Shown here one piece after another: positions 1 through 9,313 of a stretch of DNA of 64,000 nucleotides. Each line of letters starts with the position of its first letter. Position 1 is the first letter of the stretch. Below the pieces are notes generated by a model that saw nothing but the letters and a program-made list of their open reading frames with translations, had not been told where the DNA came from and ran no database searches. Both the position numbers and the translations under genes were made by a program. Source of the DNA: Pseudoalteromonas phenolica (lineage in GTDB: Bacteria > Pseudomonadota > Gammaproteobacteria > Enterobacterales > Alteromonadaceae); contig NZ_CP013187.1 of the NCBI RefSeq assembly GCF_001444405.1, positions 2,790,001 to 2,854,000 on the forward strand, given 5' to 3'.

Positions 1-240
1 CTTTGACGATGAAATAGGACTGAAAGCACGCTCCCTTGGGCGAGTTTGATTGGCTTTCATACTGCGTTATCAATTTTCGATTTAGAACCACTAGACCTTC
101 AAATCGATACCTTGTCTGACAGCCAATCAATTCTCGCTGAACCTCGTATCTTGAGGTGGTTTGGGTATATTCAAACAGCCTGTATCAAAATATAGCTACG
201 AAATAGAAACATAAAAGGATTGATTAAAACCGCTATAAAA

Positions 241-262
241 AATGCCCACCGAGGTGAGCATT
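241..262. terminator. Imperfect hairpin, possible terminator
   Basis: The arms AATGCCCACC and GGTGAGCATT pair with one mismatch around a GA loop, flanked by A-rich sequence on the left and T-rich sequence on the right. It could end a transcript entering from outside the window. No gene is visible between position 1 and 240; that stretch shows no open frame or signal I can support. Confidence 0.35.
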
Positions 263-280
263 GATTTGAATGAAAAATAT

Positions 281-481
281 TTAACCTGAGCTTTGGTTAA
301 GAGATTTACTAACATATTGATATTAAAATAATAAGTAATTTTTCAAGTCTGCAGCCGGAGACTTTTAGCGATAACAAGGCGAATTTACGCGTCAATAGCT
401 GGCCTATTGCAAGTAAATTCAACGCTGTTAACGTTGAAAGTAGCCGCTGGAGATAGATTTATTATCCAGAGCTCAGGTTAT
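281..481. repeat. MITE-like palindromic intergenic element (copy 1)
   Basis: The element is bounded by inverted ends: TTAACCTGAGCTTTGGTTAA at 281-300 pairs with 462-481 at 17 of 20 positions. Inside is a long imperfect palindrome. GAATTTAC (381-388) pairs with GTAAATTC (413-420), and CAATAG (393-398) pairs with CTATTG (404-409). The 65-bp core at 369-433 begins CGATAACAAGGCG and ends TTCAACGCTGTTAACG. It matches a core of the same length in the element at 38517-38683. It holds no open frame and lies just beyond the stop codon of the PhoH-type gene. I infer a non-autonomous mobile or structured repeat; it may also act as a terminator for that gene. Confidence 0.65.
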
Positions 482-490
482 TTAATTAAA

Positions 491-1891
491 CTATAAGTTT
501 TCTTCGGCAAATGACGCCAAACGGCTCCTCACCACACCATTAAGATTGATAGTGGCGCTACCTTCAAAGTGTTTAAACCGCTCAACCAAGTAAGTCAAAC
601 CCGATGTCACTGGGGTCAGATAATTACTGTCTATTTGTGCCAAGTTACCCGTACAAATGAGTTTTGTGCCTTCACCACATCGGGTAATAATGGTCTTCAA
701 TTGCGAAGCAGTTAAGTTTTGGCTTTCGTCTAAAATCACCACCGCATTTTGGATACTGCGCCCACGCATAAAGTTTACTGACTTAAACTGAATGTTGGCC
801 TTTTCCATAATATAGTTACGGCTTGAAATAGGGCTTTCATCATTTTTATGTAACACCTCAAGTGTATCGGTGATAGCAGCAAGCCAAGGTGCCATTTTCT
901 CTTCTTCCGTGCCGGGAAGAAAGCCAATACTCTCTGCAATTTCAGGCGTATTACGAGTAACAAGCACCTTGTCATACACTTTTTTCTCGATGACCATTTC
1001 CAGGGCGCAAGCCAAAGCGAGGAGCGTTTTACCGCATCCAGCAGGACCAGTTAAGATCACCAACTCTATTTCTGGGTCTAACAAGGCATCCAGTGCCATA
1101 CCTTGATAAATGTTTTTTGGTGAGACGCCCCAAGCTTGTTGATGCATAAGACGCTCTACACCTAAGTCTTTTAGCGTAATATGTTGATTATCGTACCCAA
1201 CAACTCGGGCTGCAAAGTGCTCTGTTTCGTCAACAATATATTCATTGCAAAATACATCGTCTATTCGCTCTTTAGGAATATGATGCAGCGTGTAACGCCC
1301 TTGCTGCTCTGAACTGCATTCGCCAACACTTTGCCAAAAGTCTCCTTGAAACTTTTTAAATCCCGAGCTTAACAATTTTATATCGTCGATGAGTTGGTCT
1401 GTTCGATAGTCTTCTACAAACTTTAACCCCGCCCCTTTTGCTTTGAGGCGCATGTTAATGTCTTTAGTGACTAGCACAACTTTAGTAAGTTTATGTTGCT
1501 GCTGTAAATGGATTGCACAGTTAATGATTCTGTGGTCATTTTCATTACCCGGCAAACCAGACACATTATCAGGAAATAGATGGTCGTTGATAATCACAAG
1601 GCGACCACAATTATCGGAGTTGTTCTGTCCCGTTGTATTAGGAAGCTGAACACCTTCTAACATCTGCTCAGGCGAAGCATCTTTTAAAATATCTTCAAGA
1701 CCGCGAATAGCGATGCGAGCATCACGGCTTACATCACGTTTTCTATCCTTAATATGGTCAAGCTCTTCTAACACTGTCATTGGGACGACTACATCGTGTT
1801 CTTGGAAAGAGAGATAAGCGAGGGGTTCGTGGAGTAGTACGTTAGTGTCGAGCACGTACATTTTTTTATCGACATCTTGAGCTTTTACCAT
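491..1891 (-). CDS. PIN domain / PhoH-type ATPase (PhoH2, YlaK-like)
   Basis: The protein has 466 residues. An N-terminal PIN ribonuclease-like domain (about 10-150) shows the acidic start motif LDTNV, with Asp15 the expected metal ligand, and VLEELD at 40-45. A C-terminal PhoH ATPase domain (about 250-460) carries a Walker A motif GPAGCGKT at 282-289 and a Walker B-like LDESQN. The fusion is the PhoH2 architecture, described elsewhere as an RNA helicase joined to an RNase; its cellular role here is unknown. The start ATG has AGGAAG eight bases upstream. No antitoxin-like gene precedes it. The 349-bp region between it and rapA, transcribed the other way, holds two inverted repeats. Family call is firm; function is inferred. 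Confidence 0.92.
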   Translation of the reverse strand: MVKAQDVDKKMYVLDTNVLLHEPLAYLSFQEHDVVVPMTVLEELDHIKDRKRDVSRDARIAIRGLEDILKDASPEQMLEGVQLPNTTGQNNSDNCGRLVIINDHLFPDNVSGLPGNENDHRIINCAIHLQQQHKLTKVVLVTKDINMRLKAKGAGLKFVEDYRTDQLIDDIKLLSSGFKKFQGDFWQSVGECSSEQQGRYTLHHIPKERIDDVFCNEYIVDETEHFAARVVGYDNQHITLKDLGVERLMHQQAWGVSPKNIYQGMALDALLDPEIELVILTGPAGCGKTLLALACALEMVIEKKVYDKVLVTRNTPEIAESIGFLPGTEEEKMAPWLAAITDTLEVLHKNDESPISSRNYIMEKANIQFKSVNFMRGRSIQNAVVILDESQNLTASQLKTIITRCGEGTKLICTGNLAQIDSNYLTPVTSGLTYLVERFKHFEGSATINLNGVVRSRLASFAEENL

Positions 1892-1927
1892 AGCGTCTTC
1901 CTATCGTTGCATTGATACCGCGACAGC

Positions 1928-1962
1928 CATGGCTTTTGATGACGTTGCCATCAAAACTCATG
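1928..1962. promoter_or_regulatory. Inverted repeat upstream of the PhoH-type gene
   Basis: CATGGCTTTTGATG (1928-1941) and CATCAAAACTCATG (1949-1962) pair at 12 of 14 positions with a 7-nt loop. It lies 36 bases before the start codon of the leftward PhoH-type gene, so it could be a leader hairpin or an operator. No known regulator site is recognised. Confidence 0.35.
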
Positions 1963-1984
1963 GCCACACTGTAAGTTTAGCCTA

Positions 1985-2013
1985 TCTGTCATAAAAGTCT
2001 GTTTTATGACAGA
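1985..2013. promoter_or_regulatory. Perfect 12-bp inverted repeat between the PhoH-type gene and rapA
   Basis: TCTGTCATAAAA (1985-1996) and TTTTATGACAGA (2002-2013) are perfectly complementary with a 5-nt loop. It lies between divergent genes. It may be a dimeric operator or a hairpin; there is no T-tract adjoining it. The rest of 2014-2240 shows nothing I can assign. Confidence 0.4.
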
Positions 2014-2240
2014 AATAGATTGTGTTTACCTTCAAGGCGTGAATTTTGCTCAAACCAAAAGCTCAATACACCGATCAATTCCCTTCACTAAATCAGAAGA
2101 TTTCGACTATCTTAAAAGGCAATGATTTATCTGCGCGCTACTGAATCCTCAAAAGCATAAAATTGCCTGAGAAACAAGATTGAATAGGCCCTTGCTTACG
2201 GTTAACATAGCCGCCTTTTTTCTGCTAAGTCGAGACAAAC

Positions 2241-5135
2241 ATGAATTTTTCCTTAGGTCAGCGCTGGATCAGTGATACTGAATCAGATTTAGGATTAGGT
2301 ACCATCGTAGCTTTAGAGGGGCGACAGCTTACGATTTTATTCCCTGCCAGTGGAGAAAACCGCGTTTACTCAGTACAAGAAGCACCGGTGACCCGTGTAA
2401 TCTTTAATCCTGGTGATGTTATTCGCAGTGTCGAAGAGTGGGAACTAGAGGTAGAAACCGTTGAAGAACAAAATGGCATTTTGAGCTATCACGGTATTCG
2501 CCTCGATACAGAAGAAAAAACCACGTTAAAAGAAACGTTTTTAGACCACTTTATTAAATTTAATAAGCCACAAGATCGCTTATTCGCAGGTCAAATTGAC
2601 AGATTCGACCGTTATACGTTGCGCTATAACACATGGCAGCACCAGTTCGCCCGTCAGCAATCGCATTTAAAAGGCCTAATTGGCCAACGTGCCAGCCTTA
2701 TTCCGCACCAGTTATATATTGCTGATGAAGTAGGCCAACGTCACGCGCCACGTGTTTTACTTTCAGATGAAGTTGGTTTGGGTAAAACCATCGAAGCGGG
2801 CATGATTTTACATCAACAAATTTTAACTGGCCGTGCCAGCCGCGTGCTCATTGTGGTTCCTGAAAACTTACAGCATCAATGGCTGGTTGAAATGATGCGT
2901 CGCTTCAACTTGTACTTCTCTATCTTCGATGAAGAACGTTGTGACGAAGCATTTGCCGACTCTCCAAACGTATTCGAAACTGAGCAACTGGTATTGGTGA
3001 GTCTTGAGTTCATCACTAAAAAACGCCGCTGGTTTGAACAAGCCACTTTGGCTGATTGGGATCTATTGATCATCGATGAAGCGCACCATTTAACGGTAAC
3101 TAAAGAAAAGCCAAGCACAGAGTACCTGCGTATTGCAGAGCTTAGCCAAGATATTCCGGGTTTAATTCTTCTAACAGCAACGCCAGACCAACTTGGCCAC
3201 TACAGTCACTTTGCTCGTCTGCAGCTGTTAGACCCAGATCGCTTCTACGATTACGACGCTTTTGTTGAAGAAGAAAGCCACTATAAAGAAGTGGCTGATG
3301 CCGCTAATCAGCTGTTACAACAAGGCGAGTTAGATGAAAAGAATCAGAAGACTTTAAAGACTCTGTTAAAAGAAACTGACATCACTGAATTACTTGCCAA
3401 AGCACAAAGCGGTGATGACGCAGCAAAACAAGAAATCTTGTCAATGCTATTAGACCGCCACGGTACAGGTCGTATCTTATTCCGTAATAGCCGCAGTGGT
3501 ATCGATGGTTACCCAAGCCGTAAATTACATAGCTACCCGGTTGAGTTACCTAAGCAATACAAAACCGCCATGTCTGTAATGGGTAATATGGGTGGCATTC
3601 AAACACCTGAAAAGTCTGCATTACGTGCCCTGTTCCCTGAAAAAATCTTCCAAGAGTTTGAAGGTACAGGTAGTAGCTGGGCAGGCTTTGACCCACGTGT
3701 TGAGTGGTTAATTGTCAAACTCAAAGAGCTTAAGCACGAAAAGGTGTTATTGATCTGTGCAGAAGCAGAAACTGCAATCAACCTTGAGCAAATTTTACGT
3801 GAGCGCGAAGCCATTAAATCAGCAGTGTTCCACGAAGGCATGAGCATTGTTGAACGTGACCGTGCAGCCGCTTACTTCGCCGACGAATACGATAGTGCGC
3901 AAGTGTTACTATGTTCTGAAATTGGTTCTGAAGGCCGTAACTTCCAATTCTCACATAACATTGTACTGTTCGATTTACCGCTCAACCCTGACTTGTTAGA
4001 GCAGCGTATTGGCCGTCTTGACCGTATTGGACAGAAGTTCGATATCAACATTCATGTGCCTTACTTTGAAAATACCGCGCAAGAAGTGTTATTACGTTGG
4101 TATCATGAAGGCCTAGATGCATTCGAAACCACCAGCACAACAGGTCAGCTTCTTTACAAAGAGTTCAGCGATGATTTATTAGAGTTTATCAGTGAGCATA
4201 ACTGTGACGAGGAAGAATTAGACCCACTTTTAGAACAAGCTGCAAAACAAAACGCACAACTACGTAAGCAAATGGAACAAGGCCGCGACCGTTTATTAGA
4301 GCTACACTCGAGTGGTCAAGGTAAATCAGATACATTAGCCGCTGAAATTGAACAACTTGATGACGATGTTGTGCTACCAGCTTACATGATCAATGTATTT
4401 GATATGTTTGGTGTAAACCAAGAAGATAAAGGCGAAAACACCATTATCTTGAAGCCAACAGAGCACATGCTTAACCCGTCTTTCCCGTGTTTGCGCGATG
4501 ATGGTATTACTGTGACGTTTGACCGTGCAACCTCTCTTTCACAAGAAGATGCGCAGTTTATTAGTTGGGATCACCCTATGGTACAAGGCACCATGGATAT
4601 GATCTGTGACGATGACTTTGGTTGTGCGTCTGTGGCATTACTAAAAAACAAAAAGCTACCTGCAGGTACCTTCTTTGTTGAGTTAATTTTTGTTGCTGAA
4701 GCCTCTGCACCAAAAGCGTTGCAGGTTGGTCGTTTCTTACCACCAACACCTATTCGTGTATTACTCGATAAAACAGGCAATAACCTAGCTGAGAATGTTG
4801 CTTTTGATGCATTCAACAACCAGCTTTCGGCTGTTGGCCGCCAAACGGGTAGTAAATTGGCAAATGCTTTACAGCCAGCCATTCACCCACTCATTACTAA
4901 AGCGAATGAATTAGCGGGTGCTGAGTTAGTGACGCTAAAAGCTGTTGCACAAGAGAAAATGCAAACCTCGTTAAACGAAGAGCAAGGTCGTCTTGTTGCA
5001 CTTAAAGCCATCAACCCGAATATTCGCGATGAAGAAATTCAGGTGTTTGATAATCAAAAAGCACAGCTCGATGAATTTATTGAAAAAGCACAATTGAAAC
5101 TCGATGCGATCCGCTTAATAGTGGTGTCTCACTAA
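2241..5135 (+). CDS. rapA: RNA polymerase-associated SWI2/SNF2 ATPase RapA
   Basis: The protein has 964 residues, close to the 968 of E. coli RapA. Tudor-like N-terminal domains (about 1-110) precede a Snf2 helicase core with Walker A at about 176-183 (DEVGLGKT) and DEAH at 279-282. A C-terminal helicase half carries the motif EQRIGRLDRIGQ. RapA binds RNA polymerase and helps recycle it after termination. In E. coli rapA and rluA are neighbours, and rluA lies nearby here too. A hairpin follows the stop codon. Confidence 0.97.
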   Translation: MNFSLGQRWISDTESDLGLGTIVALEGRQLTILFPASGENRVYSVQEAPVTRVIFNPGDVIRSVEEWELEVETVEEQNGILSYHGIRLDTEEKTTLKETFLDHFIKFNKPQDRLFAGQIDRFDRYTLRYNTWQHQFARQQSHLKGLIGQRASLIPHQLYIADEVGQRHAPRVLLSDEVGLGKTIEAGMILHQQILTGRASRVLIVVPENLQHQWLVEMMRRFNLYFSIFDEERCDEAFADSPNVFETEQLVLVSLEFITKKRRWFEQATLADWDLLIIDEAHHLTVTKEKPSTEYLRIAELSQDIPGLILLTATPDQLGHYSHFARLQLLDPDRFYDYDAFVEEESHYKEVADAANQLLQQGELDEKNQKTLKTLLKETDITELLAKAQSGDDAAKQEILSMLLDRHGTGRILFRNSRSGIDGYPSRKLHSYPVELPKQYKTAMSVMGNMGGIQTPEKSALRALFPEKIFQEFEGTGSSWAGFDPRVEWLIVKLKELKHEKVLLICAEAETAINLEQILREREAIKSAVFHEGMSIVERDRAAAYFADEYDSAQVLLCSEIGSEGRNFQFSHNIVLFDLPLNPDLLEQRIGRLDRIGQKFDINIHVPYFENTAQEVLLRWYHEGLDAFETTSTTGQLLYKEFSDDLLEFISEHNCDEEELDPLLEQAAKQNAQLRKQMEQGRDRLLELHSSGQGKSDTLAAEIEQLDDDVVLPAYMINVFDMFGVNQEDKGENTIILKPTEHMLNPSFPCLRDDGITVTFDRATSLSQEDAQFISWDHPMVQGTMDMICDDDFGCASVALLKNKKLPAGTFFVELIFVAEASAPKALQVGRFLPPTPIRVLLDKTGNNLAENVAFDAFNNQLSAVGRQTGSKLANALQPAIHPLITKANELAGAELVTLKAVAQEKMQTSLNEEQGRLVALKAINPNIRDEEIQVFDNQKAQLDEFIEKAQLKLDAIRLIVVSH

Positions 5136-5144
5136 ATGCTCTGT

Positions 5145-5167
5145 GAGGTCAGCCAATGGCTGGCCTC
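5145..5167 (+). terminator. Hairpin after rapA
   Basis: GAGGTCAGCC and GGCTGGCCTC form a stem with one mismatched pair around an AAT loop, nine bases after the rapA stop. The downstream sequence is only moderately T-rich, so termination strength is uncertain. Confidence 0.5.
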
Positions 5168-5368
5168 CATTTCCTCTCTATTTAAACTTCTTCCGAAACT
5201 TTTATTAGCGCTTACAAAGCTCACCACTAAACCGTATTACCTGAAAGTTGATGATTTCTCATCGTAAATTTACCCTTTTGCTGTTTACCCAATTCAAATA
5301 CAGTCTTATTATGCTTTAAAAATACTCTCAATCTAATGAGACTGGCAATAAACCACTTGGGGTGGAAG

Positions 5369-5989
5369 ATGCTATTTAAAACTAAAAAAGCACGGGCAAA
5401 TATCATCAAAGTTTTATTTGAATCTGGGTTAATCGTATTCAGTGTACTATTGGCTTTATTTTTAAGTGAAATGCATTCGCAAGTTAAAAAAGACCAAGAA
5501 AAAGTCCGCGCCCTGCAGCTAATAAAAGCCGAATTAACTGCCAATAAAGCATTGCTAGAACAGTGGCGACCTTACCATCAACAAGTACTTGCCAATGTTG
5601 AATCCGCCATTACAAATCCCCCCGAATTTTCGCAAAGTAATAAACAACGGGAGTTTATCTTAAACCAGATGCCAAACGGTTTAGTGCAGGATATGTTAAG
5701 AAATTCCGCCTGGGATGCTCTTAAGCAGTCGGGGATCTCTTCTAACATGCATATAGAAACAGTATCTTTGTTGTCGACTTTATACCGCTTACAGGCCTTG
5801 AGTATTGAAGCCACTTTGTCTCGGTTAGGCGATATTTTTTACACAAGAGAATCTGTCCGAAAAGAACATTTACTAGAAACGCTGTATTTGATGAGAAACT
5901 TACTATTAGAACTCATCGCGCAAGAAGCTTTCATGATTATGCATTATCAAAACGCCATCAATGATATAGATAAACTACTAGCAGAATAG
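5369..5989 (+). CDS. Small single-span membrane protein, unknown function
   Basis: The protein has 206 residues from the ATG at 5369. An in-frame ATG at 5336 would add 11 residues but has no ribosome-binding site, while 5369 follows GGGGTGGAAG. A basic N-terminus leads into one hydrophobic segment (about 18-36, ESGLIVFSVLLALFLSE). A long, mostly helical, charged region that may be coiled coil follows. The layout resembles short membrane proteins with the segment E-x-x-L-I-V-x-S-V-L-L-A-L, such as the DUF6090 type, but I cannot name it. It stands alone between rapA and the EamA gene, with no co-directional partner in tight spacing. Function unknown. Confidence 0.7.
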   Translation: MLFKTKKARANIIKVLFESGLIVFSVLLALFLSEMHSQVKKDQEKVRALQLIKAELTANKALLEQWRPYHQQVLANVESAITNPPEFSQSNKQREFILNQMPNGLVQDMLRNSAWDALKQSGISSNMHIETVSLLSTLYRLQALSIEATLSRLGDIFYTRESVRKEHLLETLYLMRNLLLELIAQEAFMIMHYQNAINDIDKLLAE

Positions 5990-6230
5990 CTACCCAACTC
6001 ATTAACGAAGTGTCATTAAAATAGCTATACATCCATTTGGTAGTCAAATGGATCATCAATGTCTACCTCAGCACCAATATATTTAATACTTAAAACGAGT
6101 TAGATCAAACATTCGCCCCGTCTTTTAAGCGCTCGATAAAATCAGACAATTTCATCCTCTTTTTCGAATGAAACTGAAATAAGTATGATATAAAACGTAC
6201 TTGTCTAGATTAGGACTTTAAAGGAAAACC

Positions 6231-7145
6231 ATGCACTCTTTGCAGCAATCAGAAAACTCGAATGACGCCCCCGTAATTCTAGCACTCGTCACCGCGATGT
6301 TATTTTGGGGTGCAAGCTGGATTTCAGGGAAAATCATTGCCGATATGGCTCCAGCAAAGCTCACCGTTTTTTATCGACTTGCTCTGGCTACCGTTAGCAT
6401 GCTGCCCATTCTTTTCTTAGTCAAAAAGTTTAAATTGGTAAACTTACGTTTTGCTAAGCCCGCGCTCTTTTGGTCTTTACCTGCAGGGTTATTACTGGCA
6501 AGTTATAACCAACTATTCTTCCTAGGCTTACATGACGGTTTACCTGGTAAAGGCGGTATGCTGGTTACAACCATAAACCCTATCATGACATTTGCCCTTG
6601 CTGCTATTTTTAATCAGCAAAAGTTTAAGCCTTTGCAGCTCGTAGGTATGTTATTAGGCCTTGCGGGAGGCATGATGATGATTGAGGTTTGGCATTTTGA
6701 TACCGAACAGATTTTGGCATCAGGAAACTTATTCTTTGTACTTGCAGCGCTTTCATGGGCATTTCTAACGCTTGCAAGCCAACGCGGGACACAATTTGCC
6801 GACTTTATGACTTTCAGCGCGCTGATGTATTTATGGGCCAGTGTGATGAGTTATATCTTTGCCTTTGATTTAAACCCACTTACCTCAATGACAAACTACC
6901 CAAATGTCTATTGGCACCATATGCTGTTTTTATCTGTAATCGTAGTCAGTATTGCCACGAGTGTGTTTTTCCTGGCAAACCAGAGAATTGGCCCGAGCCG
7001 CTCTAGCTCCTTTATCTTTGTGGTTCCCGTAACCGCTATGGGGTTATCGGTTTGGTATTTCGGAGAAACCATTCCTTTAAGTGTGGGCATTGGTGGTGCA
7101 CTGGCACTTTCAGCCGTCTACTTAATTAATACCAACAAACAATAA
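6231..7145 (+). CDS. EamA/DMT-family transporter (drug/metabolite exporter)
   Basis: The protein has 304 residues with about ten hydrophobic segments arranged as two EamA repeats (about 15-150 and 160-300). The N-terminal segment contains FWGASWISGKIIADMAPAKL, typical of inner-membrane exporters in the RhaT/EamA superfamily. The substrate cannot be read from the sequence. AGGA lies five bases upstream of the ATG. A strong terminator follows directly, so it is probably a single-gene unit. Confidence 0.9.
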   Translation: MHSLQQSENSNDAPVILALVTAMLFWGASWISGKIIADMAPAKLTVFYRLALATVSMLPILFLVKKFKLVNLRFAKPALFWSLPAGLLLASYNQLFFLGLHDGLPGKGGMLVTTINPIMTFALAAIFNQQKFKPLQLVGMLLGLAGGMMMIEVWHFDTEQILASGNLFFVLAALSWAFLTLASQRGTQFADFMTFSALMYLWASVMSYIFAFDLNPLTSMTNYPNVYWHHMLFLSVIVVSIATSVFFLANQRIGPSRSSSFIFVVPVTAMGLSVWYFGETIPLSVGIGGALALSAVYLINTNKQ

Positions 7146-7180
7146 AACACAACTTTACTCTTTGAGTAAAGTTGTGTTTT
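7144..7180. terminator. Bidirectional-type terminator after the EamA gene
   Basis: The 17-bp arms AAAACACAACTTTACTC (7144-7160) and GAGTAAAGTTGTGTTTT (7164-7180) are perfectly complementary around a TTT loop. The first arm begins inside the stop codon region. Confidence 0.8.
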
Positions 7181-7188
7181 AAGCATTT

Positions 7189-7212
7189 AAACCCTAGACT
7201 TTGGTAGGGTTT
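7189..7212. promoter_or_regulatory. Hairpin in the chemoreceptor leader
   Basis: AAACCCTA (7189-7196) and TAGGGTTT (7205-7212) pair perfectly with an 8-nt loop. It lies about 110 bases upstream of the chemoreceptor start. It may be part of the leader or a secondary terminator. It does not match the cyclic-di-GMP riboswitch pattern. Confidence 0.3.
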
Positions 7213-7322
7213 AGCATTTCGCTAAGGGAGTGATTGCGCCGAGTTATCACTCTCAAATCAACAGATAAAAATCAAAACTTTAATAATAATAAATGACTGG
7301 CCTCTGGCCTTTGGAGTTATGT

Positions 7323-9191
7323 GTGAAGTTTAAACACAAAATCATCGTCATATCCTCACTGGTCTTACTGCTTGCACTGGCTGTGCTTTCTATAAAACAA
7401 TATTTCTCGCTGAAAAGTAACCTTGAAAAACAAGTTGAACAAAGCGTGACCGAAATTATTCAAGGGATCAGTAATACTGTCACAGCTCAAATGCAAGGCA
7501 GTGCAAATTTAGCCAGTTTAACGACTGATTTAGTCGCGCAAACAGGTAGCTTAAATGAAGCTGCACCGCTACTTGCTCAGCAAAAGCTACAACAAGAATT
7601 CATTCTCATAGGGTATGGTGAAGAGCGCACGGGCAAATATGTTGCCAGCGATCCAAGCTGGAATCCAGGCCCAACATGGGACCCAAGAAAGCGCCCTTGG
7701 TATCAAGATGCTAAGGACGCAAATAAACTCATTGTTACCGCACCTTACGCCGATTCTGTATCAAAAGAAATTCTCGTTTCAATTGGCACACCGGTTAAAA
7801 AGTCAGGTCAATTTCATGGTGCTATTTTCTTTGATGTTAGCTTGGCAAAGCTCAGTAACATGATTAACTCGTTCAATTTGTTTGACGCTGGTTTCGCCTT
7901 TATGGTGAGTGAAGACGGGACTATTATTTCTCACCCTGATAGCAAATTAAATGGTGAAAAAGCCTCAAAGTTCTTGGGCAACACACAATTTAGACAAAAA
8001 ATGCAAAGCATAGAACTCAATGGTAAAGAGCACATACTAGTGTTTCAGCAAGTTGAAGGGTTTGACTGGCTGGTTGGTGTGGCACTTGAAAAAGATAAAG
8101 TATTTGCCGCGGTTGATAACTTAACCAGTGACTCAATCACTTTCACTATTTTGTTTGTCATTATTGCTGTTGTACTGCTTTCTATTGTGATTAATATTCT
8201 ACTTAAGCCGCTCGAGGATATTAATGACGCCATGGCGAATATTGCAAAAGGCAATGCTGATTTAACTGTGCGCTTAAACACTGATAGCGACCCTGAATTT
8301 TCTGAATTGGCAGAAAACTTCAACTTATTCACTGCACGTCTTCAGGGGATCATTGAGCAAATTCAGAGCCTAGGTCATGAAATTCTTGCCGATGCGAAGC
8401 AAACGTCAAATGATGCAAACCAATCTCGACAAGAAATCTCGCGTCAGGTGAATGCGTTAGGTGCGTTAGTCGAAGCGACAGCCAGTATGTCAGATACTGA
8501 ACAGCGTGTTGCCAACACTGCCCAAGAGGCAGCTTCTGCGATTCAAAATACTGATACTGCTGCACAAGACGGCCAAAAGGTTGTATCAGAGACCACCTCT
8601 TCAATCGCACAATTGTCAGAGCAAATAAGCGATGCTGTTAACGTCGTGAATGAGCTTGAAGTCTCAACAAGTGGTATCGAACAAATTCTGTCTGTGATCA
8701 ATGGTATTGCCGAGCAAACTAACCTACTAGCGCTCAATGCAGCAATCGAAGCAGCCCGTGCCGGTGAATCAGGCCGAGGTTTTGCGGTGGTAGCTGACGA
8801 AGTAAGAACACTTGCGCAACGTACACAAGAGGCAACTACAGAAATTAAGTCAATGATTGACCAACTCCAAGCCGGTGCAATGAGCGCTGTACAAGTGATG
8901 AAGCAAAGTCAGCAAGTGGTACAAACGACGGTAGGTAAAGCCGATGAAACCAAACATGCCCTTGATGCGATACGAGACTCAATTGCACATATTGTTGATT
9001 TAAATATGCAAATCGCCAATATGCTGCACGAACAAAGGCAAGTAGTCACTGACGTAAATGACAATGCCTCTGAAATTCGTATTATCTCTGACACTGTGCT
9101 CTCTCAAGCTGCCAATGTGGACCAAACCATGCAGTCGCAGTTTGATAAAATTGCTCATCAGGAAGATATGCTTGAGCAATTTAAGGTATAG
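7323..9191 (+). CDS. Methyl-accepting chemotaxis protein with periplasmic Cache domain
   Basis: I place the start at GTG 7323 (622 residues). GGAG sits six bases upstream, and the product then begins VKFKHKI directly before the first membrane span. The upstream ATG at 7293 has no such site. Order: membrane span about 5-25, dCache-like sensor about 30-260, second span about 270-293, HAMP about 295-350, then a cytoplasmic signalling domain. The highly conserved tip reads NLLALNAAIEAARAGESGRG. It should form part of the chemoreceptor arrays that control CheA; the ligand is unknown. The sensor motif with W-N-P-G-P and P-W-Y-Q resembles amino-acid or carboxylate-sensing Cache domains, which is only suggestive. 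Confidence 0.93.
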   Translation: MKFKHKIIVISSLVLLLALAVLSIKQYFSLKSNLEKQVEQSVTEIIQGISNTVTAQMQGSANLASLTTDLVAQTGSLNEAAPLLAQQKLQQEFILIGYGEERTGKYVASDPSWNPGPTWDPRKRPWYQDAKDANKLIVTAPYADSVSKEILVSIGTPVKKSGQFHGAIFFDVSLAKLSNMINSFNLFDAGFAFMVSEDGTIISHPDSKLNGEKASKFLGNTQFRQKMQSIELNGKEHILVFQQVEGFDWLVGVALEKDKVFAAVDNLTSDSITFTILFVIIAVVLLSIVINILLKPLEDINDAMANIAKGNADLTVRLNTDSDPEFSELAENFNLFTARLQGIIEQIQSLGHEILADAKQTSNDANQSRQEISRQVNALGALVEATASMSDTEQRVANTAQEAASAIQNTDTAAQDGQKVVSETTSSIAQLSEQISDAVNVVNELEVSTSGIEQILSVINGIAEQTNLLALNAAIEAARAGESGRGFAVVADEVRTLAQRTQEATTEIKSMIDQLQAGAMSAVQVMKQSQQVVQTTVGKADETKHALDAIRDSIAHIVDLNMQIANMLHEQRQVVTDVNDNASEIRIISDTVLSQAANVDQTMQSQFDKIAHQEDMLEQFKV

Positions 9192-9213
9192 GGCACTCAA
9201 ACCCTAGAGTTTT

Positions 9214-9239
9214 AAACAGACCCTTTTGGGTCTGTTTTT
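9214..9239 (+). terminator. Rho-independent terminator after the chemoreceptor
   Basis: AAACAGACCC and GGGTCTGTTT form a perfect 10-bp stem with a TTTT loop, followed by a T-run. Confidence 0.9.
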
Positions 9240-9313
9240 GTATGTGAAGTTAACTCGCTTATTACCTTGCCCTTAGGGTAGAATAGCGCCCTTGCTAAAA
9301 ACGAGGTATCACT

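Noticed and set aside
1..240. Coding or RNA gene at the left edge
   Set aside because: No open frame of useful length, tRNA-like fold or conserved motif could be seen.
7181..7322. Possible cyclic-di-GMP riboswitch before the chemoreceptor
   Set aside because: The hairpin is present, but the conserved aptamer bases and second helix are not.
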